Of a stretch of DNA of 64,000 nucleotides, positions 19,730-28,768 are shown piece by piece. The notes beneath the pieces were generated by a model that searched no databases, was not told where the DNA came from, and saw only the letters and a program-made list of their open reading frames with translations. Source of the stretch: Streptomyces sp. NBC_00344 (GTDB lineage Bacteria; Actinomycetota; Actinomycetes; Streptomycetales; Streptomycetaceae); NCBI RefSeq assembly GCF_036088315.1, contig NZ_CP107996.1:4609501-4673500 (forward strand), in the 5' to 3' direction. Each line of letters opens with the position of its first letter. The stretch's first letter is position 1. A program made the position numbers and the translations under genes.

Positions 19730-21184
19730 TCAGGAACCGGGCCCGGCCACGTCCGGCGCCGCCGGCCCGGCGGCCGCTTCACCCGATGCGTTCCTGCTCC
19801 GCTGCCGCACCAGGGCGACGGCCAGGACCAGTGCGGCCACCAGCACCGAGAGCAGCATCTGCTTGCGCCCTTCGGTGTCGTAGAGCATGTAGCCGACGAC
19901 GAAGAGGATCAGCGCGATCGTCGCCCAGGTGAGATACGGATACAGCCACATCCGCACGGTCAGCCGCTCCGGGGCTTCCTCCTCGATCCTCCGGCGCATC
20001 CGCAGCTGCGAGAAGCAGATGACCAGCCAGACGAAGAGCGCGACCGCACCCGATGAGTTCAGCAGGAACTGGAAGACGGTGTCCTTGGCGATGTAGTTGA
20101 AGAAGACCGCGACGAAGCCGAAGGCGACGGAAGCCCAGATCGCGACGGCCGGGACGCCACCCTTGTTGACCGTGGCGAAGGCCTTCGGGGCGTCGCCGCG
20201 CCGGCCGAGCGAGAAGGCCATCCGGGACGCGGTGTAGAGACCGGAGTTGAGGCAGGAGAGCACGGCGGTCAGCACCACGATGTCCATGATCGTCCCGGCC
20301 CCCGGGATGTCCAGGGAGTCGAGCACAGCGACGTAAGGGCTTGCCGCCACCGCCTTGGAATCCCACGGCAGCAGCGTGACGATCACAAAGATCGAGCCGA
20401 TGTAGAAGAGGGCGATCCGCCAGATCACGCTGTTGACGGCCTTGCGGACGGCCAGTACCGGGTCGGGCGACTCGGCGGCCGCCAGCGTCACGATCTCCGA
20501 TCCCATGAAGGAGAAGACGACCAGCAGCATCCCGGAGAGGATCGCCCCGGGGCCGTTCGGCAGAAAGCCGCCGTGCCCGGTCAGATTCGACATCCCCGAC
20601 GCGTTGCCGCCGGGCGGCAGCCCGAAGACGGCGAGCAGCCCGATCACGATGAAGGCAATGATCGAGACGACCTTGATCCCGGCGAACCAGAATTCGAATT
20701 CACCGAAGGACCCGACCGAGACCAGGTTCGTCCCGGTCAGCACCAGCATCACCAGAAGCGCCCACGCCCACTGGGGTATCGCGGGCACCCAGCCCGTCAG
20801 GATCCCGGCGGCCGCGGTCGCTTCCACGGCCAGCACCACCGCCCAGAAGAACCAGTAGAGCCAGCCGATGGTGAATCCGGCCCAGCGGCCGAGCGACCTG
20901 TCGGCGTAGGTGGAGAAGGAACCGGAGACCGGGTCGGCAGCGGCCATCTCGCCCAGCATCCGCATCACCAGCACGACCAGCAGTCCGGTCAGCGCGTAGG
21001 AGAGCAGAATGCCGGGCCCGGCGGCCGCGATGCCGGCTCCCGAACCGACGAAGAGACCCGCACCGATCACCCCGCCGATGGCGATCATCGACAAATGCCG
21101 GTTCTTCAGGCCTGCCTGGAGTCCGTCGGGGGCGTCGCCGGAAGACGGCCGGCCGGTGACCTGCGGAGGAGGGGTGACACCCAT
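19730..21184 (-). CDS. APC-superfamily amino acid permease, copy 2
   Basis: 484 residues from ATG 21184 (AGGGA about 8 bases upstream); an in-frame ATG at 21220 would give 496. About 12 membrane segments. Signature GLKNRHLSMIAIGGVIGAGLF parallels the left permease almost residue for residue, as do GEMAAADPVSGSFSTYADRS and FTIGWLYWFFW. The pair are therefore recent-looking paralogues, probably with different amino acid substrates (inference). Convergent with bioY and divergent from rpiB. Confidence 0.88.
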   Translation of the reverse strand: MGVTPPPQVTGRPSSGDAPDGLQAGLKNRHLSMIAIGGVIGAGLFVGSGAGIAAAGPGILLSYALTGLLVVLVMRMLGEMAAADPVSGSFSTYADRSLGRWAGFTIGWLYWFFWAVVLAVEATAAAGILTGWVPAIPQWAWALLVMLVLTGTNLVSVGSFGEFEFWFAGIKVVSIIAFIVIGLLAVFGLPPGGNASGMSNLTGHGGFLPNGPGAILSGMLLVVFSFMGSEIVTLAAAESPDPVLAVRKAVNSVIWRIALFYIGSIFVIVTLLPWDSKAVAASPYVAVLDSLDIPGAGTIMDIVVLTAVLSCLNSGLYTASRMAFSLGRRGDAPKAFATVNKGGVPAVAIWASVAFGFVAVFFNYIAKDTVFQFLLNSSGAVALFVWLVICFSQLRMRRRIEEEAPERLTVRMWLYPYLTWATIALILFVVGYMLYDTEGRKQMLLSVLVAALVLAVALVRQRSRNASGEAAAGPAAPDVAGPGS

Positions 21185-21270
21185 GCGTTGCGTCCCTAAC
21201 GTCACGAACGGGTCGCCCATTGCGTGCCCCGGTCAGGCGGGGCTCCTACCCCTCGTGCCACACTCGATGC

Positions 21271-21762
21271 ATGCGCGTGTATCTCGGCTCCGACCATGCC
21301 GGTTTCGAACTCAAGAACCACCTCGTCGAGTGGCTCAGGGCACAGGGCCACGAGCCCGTGGACTGCGGCCCGCACATCTATGACGCGGTGGACGACTACC
21401 CGCCGTTCTGCCTCCGTGCCGCGGTGAGGACCGCTGCCGACCCGGAGAGCCTCGGCATCGTGATCGGCGGCTCCGGCAACGGCGAGCAGATCGCGGCCAA
21501 CAAGGTCAAGGGTGTGCGCGCGGTGCTGGCCTGGAGCGAGCAGACCGCCGCGCTCGGCCGTGAGCACAACAACGCCAACGTGATCTCGGTCGGCGGCCGG
21601 ATGCACACGGAGGAGGAGGCGGTGAAGTTCGTCGAGATCTTCCTCGCCACCCCGTACTCCGGCGAGGAGCGTCACCAGCGCCGGATCGACATGCTCTCCG
21701 CCTACGAGGAGACCGGAGACCTGCCGCCCGTCCCGGCCCACCACCCGCAGCCCGAGGCCTGA
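21271..21762 (+). CDS. rpiB: Ribose-5-phosphate isomerase B
   Basis: 163 residues from ATG 21271. RpiB interconverts ribose 5-phosphate and ribulose 5-phosphate in the pentose phosphate pathway. MRVYLGSDHAGFELK, GGSGNGEQIAANKVKGVRA and NNANVISVGGRM are the standard family blocks. The GSGNGEQ sequence carries glutamate at the position that acts as base in the actinobacterial enzymes, instead of the cysteine of the E. coli protein. Its stop overlaps the next start as TGATG (21760-21764), so translation of the glycosylase gene is coupled to it. Confidence 0.93.
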   Translation: MRVYLGSDHAGFELKNHLVEWLRAQGHEPVDCGPHIYDAVDDYPPFCLRAAVRTAADPESLGIVIGGSGNGEQIAANKVKGVRAVLAWSEQTAALGREHNNANVISVGGRMHTEEEAVKFVEIFLATPYSGEERHQRRIDMLSAYEETGDLPPVPAHHPQPEA

Positions 21763-22571
21763 TGCCCGAGGGTCACACGATCCACCGACTGGCCGCCGAC
21801 CACTTCGAGAGGTTCGGCGGCCGGCCTGTGCGCGCGTCCAGTCCGCAGGGCAAATTCTCCGACAGCGCCTCGCTCGTCGATGGGCAGGTCATGGACACCA
21901 CGGAGGCGCACGGCAAGCACCTCTTTCTCGGCTTCGGCGCGAACGGCTGGGTCCACATTCATCTGGGGCTCTTCGGCAAACTCGGCTTCGGTGCCGTGCC
22001 GGCGCCCCCGCCCACCGACACGGTGCGACTGCGGCTGCTCAACGACGGCGCGTACGCGGATCTGCGGGGGCCCACCACCTGCTCGCTGATCACCGACGGC
22101 GAGAAGCAGGCGATACACGAGCGCCTCGGCCCCGATCCGCTCCGGCCCGATGACGCCCCCGACAAGGCGTGGTCCCGGATCTCCCGTTCCCGCACCACGG
22201 TGGCAGCCCTGCTCATGGACCAGAAGGTCATCGCGGGTGTGGGCAACGTCTACCGGGCGGAAGTCCTCTTCCGGCACGGCATCGACCCGTACCGGGAAGG
22301 CAGAGACCTCACCCGCGCGGAGTGGGATGCCGTCTGGGCGGATCTCGTCGCCCTGATGCGTGAGGGCGTGCGGAACAACCGCATCGACACCGTCCGCAGC
22401 GAACACACCCCTGAGGCCATGGGGCGGCCCCCGCGGGTCGACGACCACGGCGGTGAGGTGTACGTCTACCGGCGCGCCGCCCTGCCCTGCCATCTCTGCG
22501 GCGCCGTGATCCGCACCGCACCGCTCGCCGCGCGCAACCTCTTCTGGTGCCCGGACTGCCAGCGGTCCTGA
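21762..22571 (+). CDS. nei: Fpg/Nei family DNA glycosylase (endonuclease VIII-like)
   Basis: 269 residues. The mature protein would begin with catalytic Pro2-Glu3 in MPEGHTIHRLA, the Nei form of the family N-terminus. The helix-two-turn-helix DNA-binding motif is in DQKVIAGVGNVYRAEVLF, and a C-terminal zinc finger is complete (CHLC near residue 245 and CPDC near 264). Such enzymes remove oxidised pyrimidines and cut the strand by beta/delta elimination. Start codon overlaps the rpiB stop by one base. It ends before a short gap and the convergent Eis-like gene. Confidence 0.92.
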   Translation: MPEGHTIHRLAADHFERFGGRPVRASSPQGKFSDSASLVDGQVMDTTEAHGKHLFLGFGANGWVHIHLGLFGKLGFGAVPAPPPTDTVRLRLLNDGAYADLRGPTTCSLITDGEKQAIHERLGPDPLRPDDAPDKAWSRISRSRTTVAALLMDQKVIAGVGNVYRAEVLFRHGIDPYREGRDLTRAEWDAVWADLVALMREGVRNNRIDTVRSEHTPEAMGRPPRVDDHGGEVYVYRRAALPCHLCGAVIRTAPLAARNLFWCPDCQRS

Positions 22572-22695
22572 GCGCACCAGCCGGTGCCGGCAGGGGGCTC
22601 GAGGGCTGCCGCGGAGCTCCGGACCTTGATCGAGGGGCTGTTCGCTGGGGGATGCCGCTCCTTCTCACTCCATAGAACCCGTGCGGCCTCGCCCC

Positions 22696-23925
22696 CTAGA
22701 ACCCGTGCGGCAGCCAGGGCGCGTGCTCCGAGCCGAAAGCGAGCGACGCCGAGGCCAGCGCCCCGGGCCGCAGTTCCCGCACCAGACCGGCGCCCGCCAG
22801 CGCGGTGAGCGGGGTACCGCCCAGATAGGCGGCGCCCAGCTCCCGTACGGACAGTTCGAGATCGGGTGCCTCATCGGTCCGGACACAGGAAGCACCGCCG
22901 GTATCGCCGGTCAGCCGCCAACGCCCGCTATTCCACGGGCAGAAGGCGTCCTCGACACCGAACACCACGTCCACCGGGGTCCGGTAGGCACGGGCTCCGA
23001 GCGCGGCACCGATATCCACGAGCCGGACATGCAGCACATCACGGACCCGGACCAGGCACCGGCGGATGTCCGACACCAGGTACTGCCAGGGGTCGTCGAT
23101 GGGCCGGTTGCGGACATGCAGCGCCGAGGTCAGATCGATGCCGAAGAGAAAGCGCCACAGAGCGGCGCTCGCCGCCGGGTCCAGCGCGTCGATGTGCCGC
23201 AGTACGACCGAGCCCTTGGGACCCGACGTGTCCCACTCGGGCTTCGTATGGAAACGGGCGTACCCCACGATCCCGCCGTCCCGCTCGGCGACCACACACT
23301 GCATGGGTGATGCCCCGTCACGTTCCTCGGGCGGGTCCAGCAGCGGCAGCCGTTCCCAGCCGGGCGTACGGGCGGGCATCCCGGGGCGCGAACCGATCGA
23401 CCGTACGTACAGGGCCTCGCACTGCTCGGCCACCTCCTGGACCGGCGCGTACCGCAACCGCACGGCGTCGGTCCCCGCCGGGACCGAGAGCGTCACCCGT
23501 GAGGTGTCGATCTCGGCGGACAGCTGCCGGCTCGCGATGCCGTAACCGAAGCGACCGTAGATGGCAGGTTCCGAAGCGGTCAGCGCGGCCAGCGGCTCGC
23601 CCAGCGCCCGTACGTCGTCGAGCTGCCGCCGCATCATCGAGGTCAGGACACCGCGGCGGCGGTGCGTCGCCGCGACACTGACCATGGTCACCCCGGCCAC
23701 CGGCACGAACGCCCCTCCCGGCACCGACATCCGGAAGCTGAACGCTCCTGCCGTGCCCACGCAGAGGTCCCCGTCCCAGGCGCCGATGGACCGCTCGAAC
23801 TCGGTCAGATCGTTCCAGAGCGCGCGCTCCTGCTCGGACTCGGCCACACCGCCGAAGGCACGCATCAATCCCGCATACCAGGTGTCCCAGTCGGCGCGAC
23901 GCAGTACTTTCAGCTCTGTACTCAT
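22696..23925 (-). CDS. Eis-like GNAT N-acetyltransferase
   Basis: 409 residues, the length of the mycobacterial Eis family. It shows the double GNAT plus SCP2-like arrangement: LWNDLTEFERSIGAWDG, VAGVTMVSVAATHRRRGVLTSMM with the acetyl-CoA pyrophosphate loop (RRRGVL), and FGYGIASRQLSAEID. The chain ends in a C-terminal Phe, the terminal carboxylate being the catalytic acid in Eis enzymes. Known members acetylate amines on aminoglycosides or proteins; the substrate here is not known. ATG 23925 is 104 bases from the divergent phosphatase gene. Confidence 0.87.
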   Translation of the reverse strand: MSTELKVLRRADWDTWYAGLMRAFGGVAESEQERALWNDLTEFERSIGAWDGDLCVGTAGAFSFRMSVPGGAFVPVAGVTMVSVAATHRRRGVLTSMMRRQLDDVRALGEPLAALTASEPAIYGRFGYGIASRQLSAEIDTSRVTLSVPAGTDAVRLRYAPVQEVAEQCEALYVRSIGSRPGMPARTPGWERLPLLDPPEERDGASPMQCVVAERDGGIVGYARFHTKPEWDTSGPKGSVVLRHIDALDPAASAALWRFLFGIDLTSALHVRNRPIDDPWQYLVSDIRRCLVRVRDVLHVRLVDIGAALGARAYRTPVDVVFGVEDAFCPWNSGRWRLTGDTGGASCVRTDEAPDLELSVRELGAAYLGGTPLTALAGAGLVRELRPGALASASLAFGSEHAPWLPHGF

Positions 23926-24029
23926 GGGCCATGCCTACCAGCGTGGCCCGCACCGAGCGAGTCGATTTCGAACACAATGTCAGAGGGGTCCCCTCCACGG
24001 GGCCCGCGCGGGTGGATAAGGTCCGAGCA

Positions 24030-25193
24030 ATGACCCGTGGCGCTGGAGCAGATTCATTCACGGCCCGGATGCGGAAGTCGGCGCACCGGGTCCGGATCGC
24101 GCTGCGCAGATCAGGCGTCGACTACTTCAGGGGCGACGGCTCGGACTGGATCGCCCTGGCCGGTCTGCTGCTGACCGTCCCGGCGCTCGCCTGCGCGACG
24201 ATGTTCACGCCGGTCTGGTGCGCCCCCTCCGCTCTGGTCCTGCCGATCGTGGCAGGCGGACTGCTGCTGCGCCCGGCGAGCCTGCTGGGGCTCTACGCGG
24301 CAGCCGCGGCGGCCCTGATCGTCGAGTCGGTCACACTCGGCCCCTACACCCAGGGGCCGGGGCGGGTCACTCCCGGTACGGTCCTCACGGTGGCGGCATG
24401 CGGGCTGTTCGGACTGCTGATCGCCCAGTTCCGCAGCAGGGTCGGGGTGCCGTGGCGGCGCGGCGGGACCATGCTCTTCGACCTTCGCGAGCGGATCCGG
24501 GTCCAGAGCAAACTTCCCAGGCTGCCACAGGGCTGGCACCGGGAGATGGCGCTGCGGCCGGCCGGCGGACAGTCCTTCTCCGGCGACTTCGTGGTCGCCG
24601 CCCGCACCAACGGCGGCCGCACCCTCGAAGTCGTTCTCACGGATGTCTCGGGCAAGGGCATGGACGCGGGCTCCCGGGCCCTGCTGCTCTCCGGAGCCTT
24701 CGGCGGACTGCTCGGCTCGCTCCCCCCGCACGGCTTCCTGACCGCGGCCAACGGCTATCTGCTGCGCCAGGACTGGGACGAAGGCTTCGCCACCTCGATC
24801 CACCTGGTCCTGGACCTGGACTCCGGCGACTACGAGCTGCTCTCGGCCGGTCACCTCCCCGCACTCCAGCTCCACGCGGGCAGCGGTCGCTGGGAGGAGA
24901 AGTCGGGCGAGGGCCCGCTGCTCGGCGTCTACGACGGCGCGCAGTTCGATCCCGCCAAGGGGACACTGCGTCCCGGCGACGTCCTGATGCTGTTCACCGA
25001 CGGCCTGGTCGAGGCGCCGGACCGCGACATCAGCGAGGGCATCGACCGGCTGACCGGCGAGGCGGACCGCTATGTCTCCTCGACGTTCGAGGGGGCGGCA
25101 TGGCATCTGATCGAGGCGGTGGCGAAGGATGTCAATGACGACAGGGCGCTGCTGCTGATCTGCCGGGACGCGGACGCGGGACCGGTGCTCTGA
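24030..25193 (+). CDS. Membrane-anchored PP2C/SpoIIE-type serine phosphatase
   Basis: 387 residues from ATG 24030; the frame is open to 23931. Three or four N-terminal membrane segments (about residues 38-55, 58-80, 85-105 and 115-130) precede a cytoplasmic PPM/SpoIIE domain. Metal-binding motifs are visible: GDFVVA (Asp), LTDVSGKGMDAG, then LLSAGHLP, FTDGLVEAPD and a final NDDRALLLI. These phosphatases usually dephosphorylate anti-sigma-factor antagonists (STAS proteins). No kinase or STAS gene adjoins, so its partner is elsewhere. The ribosome site is weak (AAGG at about 9 bases). Confidence 0.87.
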   Translation: MTRGAGADSFTARMRKSAHRVRIALRRSGVDYFRGDGSDWIALAGLLLTVPALACATMFTPVWCAPSALVLPIVAGGLLLRPASLLGLYAAAAAALIVESVTLGPYTQGPGRVTPGTVLTVAACGLFGLLIAQFRSRVGVPWRRGGTMLFDLRERIRVQSKLPRLPQGWHREMALRPAGGQSFSGDFVVAARTNGGRTLEVVLTDVSGKGMDAGSRALLLSGAFGGLLGSLPPHGFLTAANGYLLRQDWDEGFATSIHLVLDLDSGDYELLSAGHLPALQLHAGSGRWEEKSGEGPLLGVYDGAQFDPAKGTLRPGDVLMLFTDGLVEAPDRDISEGIDRLTGEADRYVSSTFEGAAWHLIEAVAKDVNDDRALLLICRDADAGPVL

Positions 25194-25300
25194 CGGCTGC
25201 CGCGCCACCCCTTTCGGGTCCGCGCGGCTCCGGATGCGGCGCGCGTCTGCGGACTTGGGGACGGACGCGAGGAGCGTGGCACCAGGAGGGCGGGACAGCC

Positions 25301-25328
25301 CCAGGGGTGGGGAGAACCCCACCCCTGG
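25301..25328. terminator. 12-bp perfect hairpin in the 25.3 kb intergenic gap
   Basis: 25301-25312 pairs perfectly with 25317-25328 around an AGAA tetraloop. It lies 108 bases past the phosphatase stop and 90 before the ABC gene start. A terminator is likeliest; an operator cannot be excluded. Confidence 0.5.
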
Positions 25329-25417
25329 TCCGCCAGCAGCCGCCATGGTCGGCAGCGGCCGCTCTCCGTAGCGTCGGAGGCGTGGAACATCGGGCGAAGC
25401 ACGGGAAGGCGGACACG

Positions 25418-26227
25418 ATGGGGCTTCGGCGCGGCACACAGCAGGCCGGACGCGGGATCCAGGAGCCCGCCGCCGACGGGGACCAGGCCGTGGAGCTCCG
25501 TGGAGTGCGCCGTCAGTACGGACGCGGCAGCTCAGCGGTGCACGCCCTGCACGGGATCGATCTCTGCCTGCCGCGCGCCGGTTTCACCGCGGTGATGGGC
25601 CCGTCCGGGTCGGGTAAGTCGACGTTTCTGCAGTGCGCGGCGGGCCTCGACCGCCCCACCGGCGGCTCCGTACGGCTGGGCGGCACCGAGATCACCGGAA
25701 TGAGCGAGAACAAGCTGACCGCCCTGCGCCGTTCCCGCCTCGGCTTCGTCTTCCAGTCGTTCAACCTGCTGCCCGCACTCACCGTCGAGCAGAACATCCT
25801 GCTGCCGATGCGGCTCGCCGGTGTGCGCCAGGACCGCAGGCGGGCCGCCGAACTCCTCGCCCGGGTAGGCCTGGACGGCACGGCGAAACGCCGCATCGGT
25901 GAACTCTCCGGTGGCCAGCAGCAGCGCGTCGCCATCGCCCGCGCCCTGGTCACACGGCCCGATGTGATCTTCGCCGACGAACCCACCGGCGCCCTCGACA
26001 CCACGACGGCGGCCGAGGTGCTGTCCCTGCTGCGCGAGGCGGTGGACATGCTCGGCGCCACCGTGGTGATGGTCACCCACGATCCGGCGGCCGCCGCCTA
26101 CGCGGACCGGGTGCTCTTCCTCGCCGACGGCGAGATCGCGGACAGCCTGCCGCGCACCTCGGCGGAGCGGATCGCGGCGCGTATGACGGCCCTCACCGCT
26201 CCGGCGTACGCGGGTGCGGTGGCCTGA
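25418..26227 (+). CDS. Lone ABC transporter ATP-binding protein (LolD/MacB type)
   Basis: 269 residues from ATG 25418; an in-frame GTG at 25382 is an alternative. The ABC ATPase motifs are all present: Walker [11 protein letters not shown]-loop [15 protein letters not shown], signature [15 protein letters not shown], Walker [13 protein letters not shown] and the switch His in VTHDPAAA. The signature and Q-loop place it with the lipoprotein/efflux ABC group that works with FtsX-like permeases. No permease follows: the next gene is on the other strand. The partner is either unlinked or lost. Confidence 0.88.
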   Translation: MGLRRGTQQAGRGIQEPAADGDQAVELRGVRRQYGRGSSAVHALHGIDLCLPRAGFTAVMGPSGSGKSTFLQCAAGLDRPTGGSVRLGGTEITGMSENKLTALRRSRLGFVFQSFNLLPALTVEQNILLPMRLAGVRQDRRRAAELLARVGLDGTAKRRIGELSGGQQQRVAIARALVTRPDVIFADEPTGALDTTTAAEVLSLLREAVDMLGATVVMVTHDPAAAAYADRVLFLADGEIADSLPRTSAERIAARMTALTAPAYAGAVA

Positions 26228-26320
26228 CGCCGCCCCCTCGGAGGCCCGGGAACGCGGGCCCCGCACATACCTGCGGGGCCCCGCCGGACGTACCTGCCGG
26301 CCGGGCCCCGCGGCCGGTTG

Positions 26321-27496
26321 TCAGGCCGCGACCTTCTCGCGCCGACGGGCGCCTTCCACCGGGTCGGGCCGGAAGGCCCAGGCCATCTCGGGCTCCGTGG
26401 CGAAACGCATCACCCGGCGTACCGGCTTGGTGCAGAACACCGTCACCGCAGCCGCCATGAAGAGCGTCGAGAACACCTCACCGAGGGGACTCTTCAGCCA
26501 GCCGTAGTCGTCGATCCAGCCGGTGTACTCGATGGTCTTGATCAGCAGACCGTGCAGCAGATAGCCGCAGAGCGTTCCCGCGCCGAGTGAGGTGAACCAG
26601 GTCTTGTTGCGCGGTACCAGTGCCAGGAAGCAAGCGGTCAGCACGATCGAGCAGGCGGTGAGGCCGAGAGCCATCACGACGCCCTCCCACCAGCCCACGC
26701 CCAGCTGCTCGGAACTGGTGCCGCGGTAGAACCAGTTGAGCGTCATCCGGGGCGCCGCCCAGTACGAGAACACCACTGTGGCGAGCATGACGGGCACGGC
26801 GAGCAGCCGCGCCTCGCGGCGCTGCACCAGCTGGAAGTGCTCCGGCTTCAGCCGAAGGCCCAGCACGAAGAACGGCAGGAACTGCAGGACCCGCTGGAGG
26901 TCGAGGTCGTCGCCGATGTTCGGAGTGATCGAGGCCAGCACCGAGACGACAACCGAGATCGTCATCGGATAGCGCAGATTGCGCCAGATCGGTGTGGTCA
27001 TCCGCCAGATGAACAGCGCGGCCAGGAACCAGGTCAGGTAGTAAGGATCGAGCAGGCTGATCTCATGCCCGGGGTCGTCGTTGCCCCACTTCTCGTAGAG
27101 CGAGTACGTGGTCTCGAAGATCACATACGGGACGACGACGCCTGTGACCAGCCGGCGCAGCCGGTCCGGCCGCATGTCGAAACTGCGGGAGAAATAGCCT
27201 GAAATAAGAATGAATGCCGGCATGTGGAACGTGTAGATGAACATGTACAGCGCCCTGGTGGTGCGGCTGCCGTCCATCAGGGGTTCCCACGCGTGCGCCA
27301 TGGCCACGAGCACGATGGCAAGAAACTTGGCGTTGTCGAAGAGGGCGTCACGCTGCTTCTTCGCGGCTGGGGCAGCCGCCGGCGCGCGCGTCGCATCAGG
27401 TCTGGGTGGCGCCTGTGCGCTTGTGGGGGGGTGGAGTTCCGTCTCCCGTGCCAGGGGGAGGGGAGCCCGCTGATATCCATATGGAGCGTGAACCAT
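26321..27496 (-). CDS. Membrane acyltransferase family 3 protein
   Basis: 391 residues from ATG 27496 (AGGG about 9 bases upstream); the frame extends to 27547 but that ATG has no ribosome site. After a Pro/Ala-rich leader (residues about 12-45) there are 9-10 membrane segments. The family-3 features are LFDNAKFLAIVLVAMAHAWEP near the start and FHMPAFILISGYFSR. Members transfer acyl groups onto extracytoplasmic polysaccharides or lipids; fucose-type sugar acetylation is one known role. The target here is unknown, but it precedes a region rich in cell-surface genes. Confidence 0.82.
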   Translation of the reverse strand: MVHAPYGYQRAPLPLARETELHPPTSAQAPPRPDATRAPAAAPAAKKQRDALFDNAKFLAIVLVAMAHAWEPLMDGSRTTRALYMFIYTFHMPAFILISGYFSRSFDMRPDRLRRLVTGVVVPYVIFETTYSLYEKWGNDDPGHEISLLDPYYLTWFLAALFIWRMTTPIWRNLRYPMTISVVVSVLASITPNIGDDLDLQRVLQFLPFFVLGLRLKPEHFQLVQRREARLLAVPVMLATVVFSYWAAPRMTLNWFYRGTSSEQLGVGWWEGVVMALGLTACSIVLTACFLALVPRNKTWFTSLGAGTLCGYLLHGLLIKTIEYTGWIDDYGWLKSPLGEVFSTLFMAAAVTVFCTKPVRRVMRFATEPEMAWAFRPDPVEGARRREKVAA

Positions 27497-27980
27497 TCGA
27501 GGCACCCTAGCGTTGCGTGAGGGATTCCGTAAAACCCTCTCTCCCATGTGTGATATTCGCAGTACGTGTACCCCGTCCGCTTACATCTAACAGCTTGATG
27601 TTATGTCCGTATATGACCGTCTAATCCCCATCAAAGGGTGCACGGCATCGGACCTTGATCACCGCCAGTAGATCATTCGTTCTTATCGCAATAGCCTGTG
27701 AATAAGATGTGTGGGCACTGAAACGATCGATCGTGATTTGCTTTTGCAAGTCGCGCTGCGGGCAGTCCGGAATGAGTGCCCCGGTGGGCGGGTGGCCGCC
27801 GCGTTCCCGGCGTGAGGGGCGCGCGCGGGGGGCGCGCGGGATGGCGTGATCCGATCGGCGACGATTCGCCACCAGGCAACAACCACAGGCCTGTTGGTGG
27901 CACCATGGACCATGAGGAAGAGTGCTGGAGCGTCACCGTTCCCGGCCGGCAAGGCGGACCGACCAAGGGTGTGATCAGTT
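27497..27980. other. AT-richer intergenic region between acyltransferase and the 27981 gene
   Basis: About 480 bases with no convincing gene. The stretch 27550-27740 is strikingly AT-rich for this genome. It holds TAACA-N6-TGTTA (27588-27603), the palindrome ACGATCGATCGT (27723-27734) and several TATA-like hexamers, so it probably carries divergent promoters and a regulator site. The 27740-27980 half is GC-rich again. Confidence 0.6.
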
Positions 27981-28175
27981 GTGGCCATTTCACTGTCTGT
28001 GGTGCTGCTTTTGGCGATCGTCCTTGTGGTGTTGATCCGAAGCGGCTCCATCAAGCCGGGCCCGGCCATCGTCGCCATGCTCTTCGGCTTCTTCCTGGCG
28101 TCGACAGGCATGGCTCCGTCGATCAACAGATTTCTCAACTCGATAGCCGACACGATCAACCAGATCAAGTTCTAG
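27981..28175 (+). CDS. Small two-helix membrane protein, 64 residues
   Basis: GTG start with AAGGGTG about 9 bases upstream, stop TAG at 28173. The sequence is one hydrophobic helix (residues 3-20), a short RSGSIKPGPA turn, a second helix (29-43) and an amphipathic NRFLNSIADTINQIKF tail. I do not recognise a named family; the compact, clean composition and the strong hairpin directly after it (28194-28235) argue for a real gene. It overlaps a longer frame in another phase, which I rejected. Confidence 0.7.
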   Translation: MAISLSVVLLLAIVLVVLIRSGSIKPGPAIVAMLFGFFLASTGMAPSINRFLNSIADTINQIKF

Positions 28176-28193
28176 GGGTCGGCCCCGGAACGA

Positions 28194-28235
28194 CGACAGC
28201 CCGGCCCGGCGAGTCATCGCCGGGCCGGGCTGTCG
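28194..28235. terminator. 19-bp perfect hairpin after the 64-residue gene
   Basis: 28194-28212 pairs with 28217-28235 around a GTCA tetraloop, 18 bases past the stop. Very G+C-rich and perfect. Confidence 0.8.
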
Positions 28236-28380
28236 CGTGCGGCGCTGAACTGCCGGCTCGGGGGCCAGGAACGGGAGATCGCGGCGCCGTCGACAAGGCG
28301 ATCGCGAGGGCTCTGCGGCCGGCCCCTCCGGAACGGGCACGCAGGAGGGCACGGACGGCTGATCCGGCCCGGGGGACGGC

Positions 28381-28422
28381 GAAGGCCCAGGCAGAGGAAA
28401 CGGTCCTCTTGCCTGGGCCTTC
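28381..28422 (-). terminator. Hairpin downstream of tRNA-Gly
   Basis: 28381-28398 pairs with 28404-28422 with a single bulged T at 28410. On the minus strand it begins 7 bases after the tRNA 3' end, a position typical of a tRNA terminator. Confidence 0.7.
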
Positions 28423-28428
28423 ATCATG

Positions 28429-28502
28429 TGGAGCGGGCGACGGGAATCGAACCCGCGTAGCTAGTTTGGAAGACTAGGGCTCTACCATTGAGCTACGCCC
28501 GC
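28429..28502 (-). tRNA. tRNA-Gly (anticodon TCC), CCA encoded
   Basis: The minus strand folds into a full cloverleaf of 74 bases: 7-bp acceptor stem (GCGGGCG with CGCCCGC), a 4-bp D stem, a CTAGT/ACTAG anticodon stem with loop CTTCCAA, and a T arm with TTCGATT. The discriminator is T and CCA is encoded. It decodes GGA/GGG glycine codons. Confidence 0.95.
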
Positions 28503-28637
28503 AGGCGCCGCAGGTCGGAGCGACCACGGCACGAAAAGCATCGTAGCGGGTCGGAGCCGGTCGGCGCACACCCGCCCCCGAGCGCGTAAAGAAGCCGCGA
28601 CACCGTCGGCGGCCATGTACCCTACGTCTCGCACCGA

Positions 28638-28714
28638 CGGGGTGTGGCGCAGCTTGGTAGCGCGTCCGCTTTGGGAGCGGAAGGTCGTCGGTTCGAATCC
28701 GGCCACCCCGACCA
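28638..28714 (+). tRNA. tRNA-Pro (anticodon TGG), CCA encoded
   Basis: 77 bases folding as a cloverleaf: acceptor CGGGGTG with CACCCCG, D stem GCGC/GCGC, anticodon stem TCCGC/GCGGA with loop TTTGGGA, and T loop TTCGAAT. CCA is encoded. It is divergent from tRNA-Gly and just upstream of tig. Confidence 0.95.
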
Positions 28715-28737
28715 TCATGCCCGCCCGCAAGATCGCA

Positions 28738-28768
28738 TTGTGGGTCTCATCCTGCTTGCCGTTACTAT
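28738..28768 (+). promoter_or_regulatory. Possible tig promoter
   Basis: TTGTGG (28738-28743) and TACTAT (28763-28768) are separated by 19 bases, a bit long for HrdB promoters. It lies 70 bases before the tig GTG. The -10 is the better half. Confidence 0.4.

Noticed and set aside
27776..28477. 233-codon rightward frame across the small membrane gene and tRNA-Gly
   Set aside because: Runs through a tRNA and two terminator stems; out of phase with the 64-residue gene.
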